DNA of 64,000 bases from Clostridium sp. GTDB taxonomy: Bacteria > Bacillota > Clostridia > Clostridiales > Clostridiaceae. This document shows, one piece after another, positions 63,901 to 64,000 of the stretch. The notes below the pieces were generated by a model. That model had not been told where the DNA came from and did no database searches. It saw nothing but the letters and a program-made list of their open reading frames with translations. The translations under genes were made by a program, and so were the position numbers. The DNA is taken from positions 48,656-112,655 of the forward strand of contig NZ_JAGHFX010000057.1 in assembly GCF_017888565.1 (NCBI RefSeq), written 5' to 3'. Each line of letters starts with the position of its first letter. Position 1 is the stretch's first letter.

Positions 63901-64000
63901 TTGCAGAATACGAAAAGATTGACTTAGATAAATATAAAGATGGAGCAGAAAAAGATGCATTTATAAATGCATTGAAAGCAGCAAAAGATGCATATGATAA
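57972..64000 (+). CDS. Secreted GH101 endo-alpha-N-acetylgalactosaminidase, 3' end outside window
   Basis: 2009 codons without a stop, running off the right edge. Signal peptide to about residue 35 (HVLA cleavage). Two tandem ~190-residue beta-sandwich modules share YVDDN(K/N)W and ITGLPE/ISGLPE motifs (about 36-220 and 240-420). A carboxypeptidase-regulatory-like domain (about 430-510) follows. The GH101 core has an EF-hand-like loop (DENGDGDIDWND, about 755-766), nucleophile Asp975 in IYLDVW and acid/base Glu1001 in FTTEFSAQGEYDSTW. Beyond lie a carbohydrate-binding region, Ig-like Big2 repeats, an F5/8C-like module and FIVAR modules from about 1900. It releases Gal-beta-1,3-GalNAc (core 1) from mucin O-glycans. 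Frequent CGT arginine codons differ from the N-glycan locus. Confidence 0.93.
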   Translation, partial: MVNILKGSKKRFGAAAIAFAVFCTCIFPSLHVLAAPKTMAHIKAGSGNGNGHFGSEKPELFVLSDKKDITDQSISFQIKIGSAKNDTRLRFVTKYVDDNKWGYVAYDGASGWLIEYKNGKSEYKAITGLPELNQDDMVNISAEYQENGLKLKVENKTSGNSGEALINTAEFIDLKNQSGNIGFGAAAYGTSYTDIYFSDVTVGSEMLTDYNKWTLYKDNLAGQVWEPSVVVTDKEEPEEPSEQGEKWIKLTGGANNGAGHAYGNPNAKAPVLLLNNDRRMEEAGELSLKLKPSNNWGVFYTYVDDNNWLYIGHDSSSKWYYQYKLNGSESYPQISGLPEPVEGQELQMSVSLNRETLSVTVNGTTVRVTNQALISFAEKTSGKGRFGVKTNGATSISFADMKYNDTNTMEDKWGFAAERQGQKVEEAYSKLVPVSGTVLNKDGNPIPEAVIRIGANSANSDVNGNYQFDGLEIGEYNMAVTKPGYEAYSKVINVEDKNNVIDITLEEKASLDLTEYDTIKSDTMKVYIGKTFPVVARYQMLEGGVEIKDQYMRGNETKLNTVAINGITIEPIVTVEETEEDFRVYSMHVENTENNINLDMKIKVSVKENDLTWEVTEINKAEGSAKIATIDVPGLNLLTVDAVEEGANFAGAKTSTTTTSSGDVFIDFDNGFVPSKTDSYLYGFLTNNKLSAGLFSNSEAEGDKRVVRNNGADTMSLTSAPWYYELGDKNGQKAAAKYEEYPVSDLPIAKVAIAADENGDGDIDWNDGALAFRDIMNIPYEADVIKDMVNYRIVMNFASMASNPYLTTADNIKKVYLATDGLPQSVMLKGYGNEGHDSANSEYADIAEREGGVEDFQDLIKIAHDYNTEIGVHVNAQEIYPEAASFNEDMLQKPIGNGWGWLDQSHVIDKLWDLSTQARWKRFVQLYDRINGTSFYNREWPDAVEDSKGEVTATKEEIKADAESREDNMDFIYLDVWYQDAWETRNIAKEINSLGWRFTTEFSAQGEYDSTWQHWSTDAVYGGATSKGFNSDIIRFIRNDHRDSQVLNYPAFGGTADNPLLGGYRLYGFEGWGGDKDFNNYIVQTFNQNLPTKFLQHYVVTDWENYEEGQSPVGNHEKEITLKNDAGDEVVVTRKEEQRNDDNIERIITLNGKVVLDEVKYLLPWTEEDGTEKLYHWNLDGGKTTWELPKGWEGLGNVVMYELSDQGRINEISVPVTNGSVTLEAKAATAYVLSKGSEIKELKNDFGEADYVVDPGFNGYAVGEKLSSNEWSGDIEDESVVIEKANTGDQRLAFNSPSEDVSVTTTISGLKKNTNYVAEVYVENNSDEKATIEVNTGKETVSNYTERSILMNYVKSDQKNGSKMQRMQISFTAKNDTAELTLSREAGEGSTYMDDIRIVEKTLNNFQEDGTFKQDFETVVQGLYPFVLSSAQGISDPGTHLSQLNEPYTQAGWNGRVIDDVISGEWSVKHHSKNTGIIYQTLPQNFRFEPGKVYNVEFDYQSGPDKAYAMVIGDGTNYTAPSEEQYLAEARGETKHVKMQVIGNGSGQTWIGLYQNASKSGSGAMGQTDFTLDNLVITEDKDAVAVTLSSTNLYKGETATIYGSGLDKIKWNSSDEKVAVVDKDANVVKALSAGHSTITATLPDGKEVVFEMNIIDDVVIDIPREEFSGISSSANTEQVSGEPAGSGVASAAADGNSSTYWHSNWSGGVSKENPAILNVDLGKEMKIGGFKFQQRPSANNGIVQQFKYEVLDSEGNVLETSDSITALVSEMQGGAWVTAKFKETRNAKVIKIYVEKGQGNFAAISEVAPIILHKVADTVSLEDVTMNIGGKVTLIPKHAENTVLKGIVWSSSDEKIVKVNQNGLLTAVNSGTAKVKITNAAGLMAEATVTVEKKKLDYTELEKTIKNSEKLDLSKYQDGAEKDAFVAALEDAKALLDNAASQDEIDNAVKALTEAQSALKLLDVEEDVDRSELGIVIAEYEKIDLDKYKDGAEKDAFINALKAAKDAYD

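Overview
The window comes from a low-GC Clostridium sensu stricto (cluster I) genome. The evidence is very AT-rich DNA, near-exclusive AGA arginine codons in most genes, strong AGGAGG-type ribosome sites, a bile salt hydrolase that closely resembles Clostridium perfringens CBAH-1, and large mucin-active glycosidases with cohesin-like, FIVAR and sortase-signal modules. A gut or host-associated species is the natural reading. I cannot name the species from sequence alone. No rRNA, tRNA, CRISPR or prophage was seen.

Layout. 1-4.4 kb: a partial AraC regulator divergent from a heterodimeric ABC exporter. 4.4-24 kb: a host-glycan (probably N-glycan) utilisation locus. It holds a GH125 alpha-mannosidase and a DUF624 membrane protein (minus strand), a YesM/YesN-type two-component system, two LplB/LplC-type sugar permeases without a binding protein or ATPase, a GH38 alpha-mannosidase, a large unrecognised cytosolic protein with lectin-like C-terminal modules, a GH20 hexosaminidase, a GntR/UTRA repressor, a GH1 glycosidase and a ROK sugar kinase. 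All the glycosidases lack signal peptides, so trimmed glycans would be imported and dismantled in the cytosol. 24-29.3 kb: a group II intron remnant followed by a lantibiotic/cationic-peptide resistance module (OmpR regulator, kinase, MutF/MutE/MutG-type ABC transporter, PspC protein); the two-component genes have foreign-looking codon use. 29.7-31.6 kb: bile salt hydrolase, then a graveyard of gene fragments and hairpins.

31.7-37.5 kb is a signalling block: a LytTR response regulator, a VirS/AgrC-like kinase broken into two frames at an A8 tract and lacking normal ATP-binding motifs, a hybrid histidine kinase, a small membrane protein and a membrane-anchored EAL phosphodiesterase. 37.8-43.9 kb: HAD phosphatase, Gfo/Idh/MocA oxidoreductase, an OpuC/EgtUV-type osmolyte or ergothioneine transporter, and a small P-loop ATPase. 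44.2-46.8 kb: a cell-wall-anchored GH3 hexosaminidase with a cohesin-like module. 47.3-50.1 kb: an OYE/2,4-dienoyl-CoA-reductase-like enzyme and a histidine phosphatase, each preceded by a copy of a ~190-bp intergenic repeat with DnaA-box-like motifs. 50.1-50.8 kb: structured repeats and a small ORF. 50.9-57.7 kb: AraC regulator and a siderophore-type ABC uptake operon ending in an MFS transporter with an odd charged insert. 57.97 kb to the window end: the first 2009 codons of a secreted GH101 endo-alpha-N-acetylgalactosaminidase (O-glycan/mucin).

Taken together, the window encodes capture and cytosolic breakdown of host N-glycans, surface attack on O-glycans and hexosamines, bile and antimicrobial-peptide tolerance, and iron uptake: a gut-adaptation gene set. 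The best candidates for something undescribed are the unknown protein at 15782-18313, the A8-split degenerate kinase at 32468-33735, and the duplicated intergenic repeat at 46843/49184.
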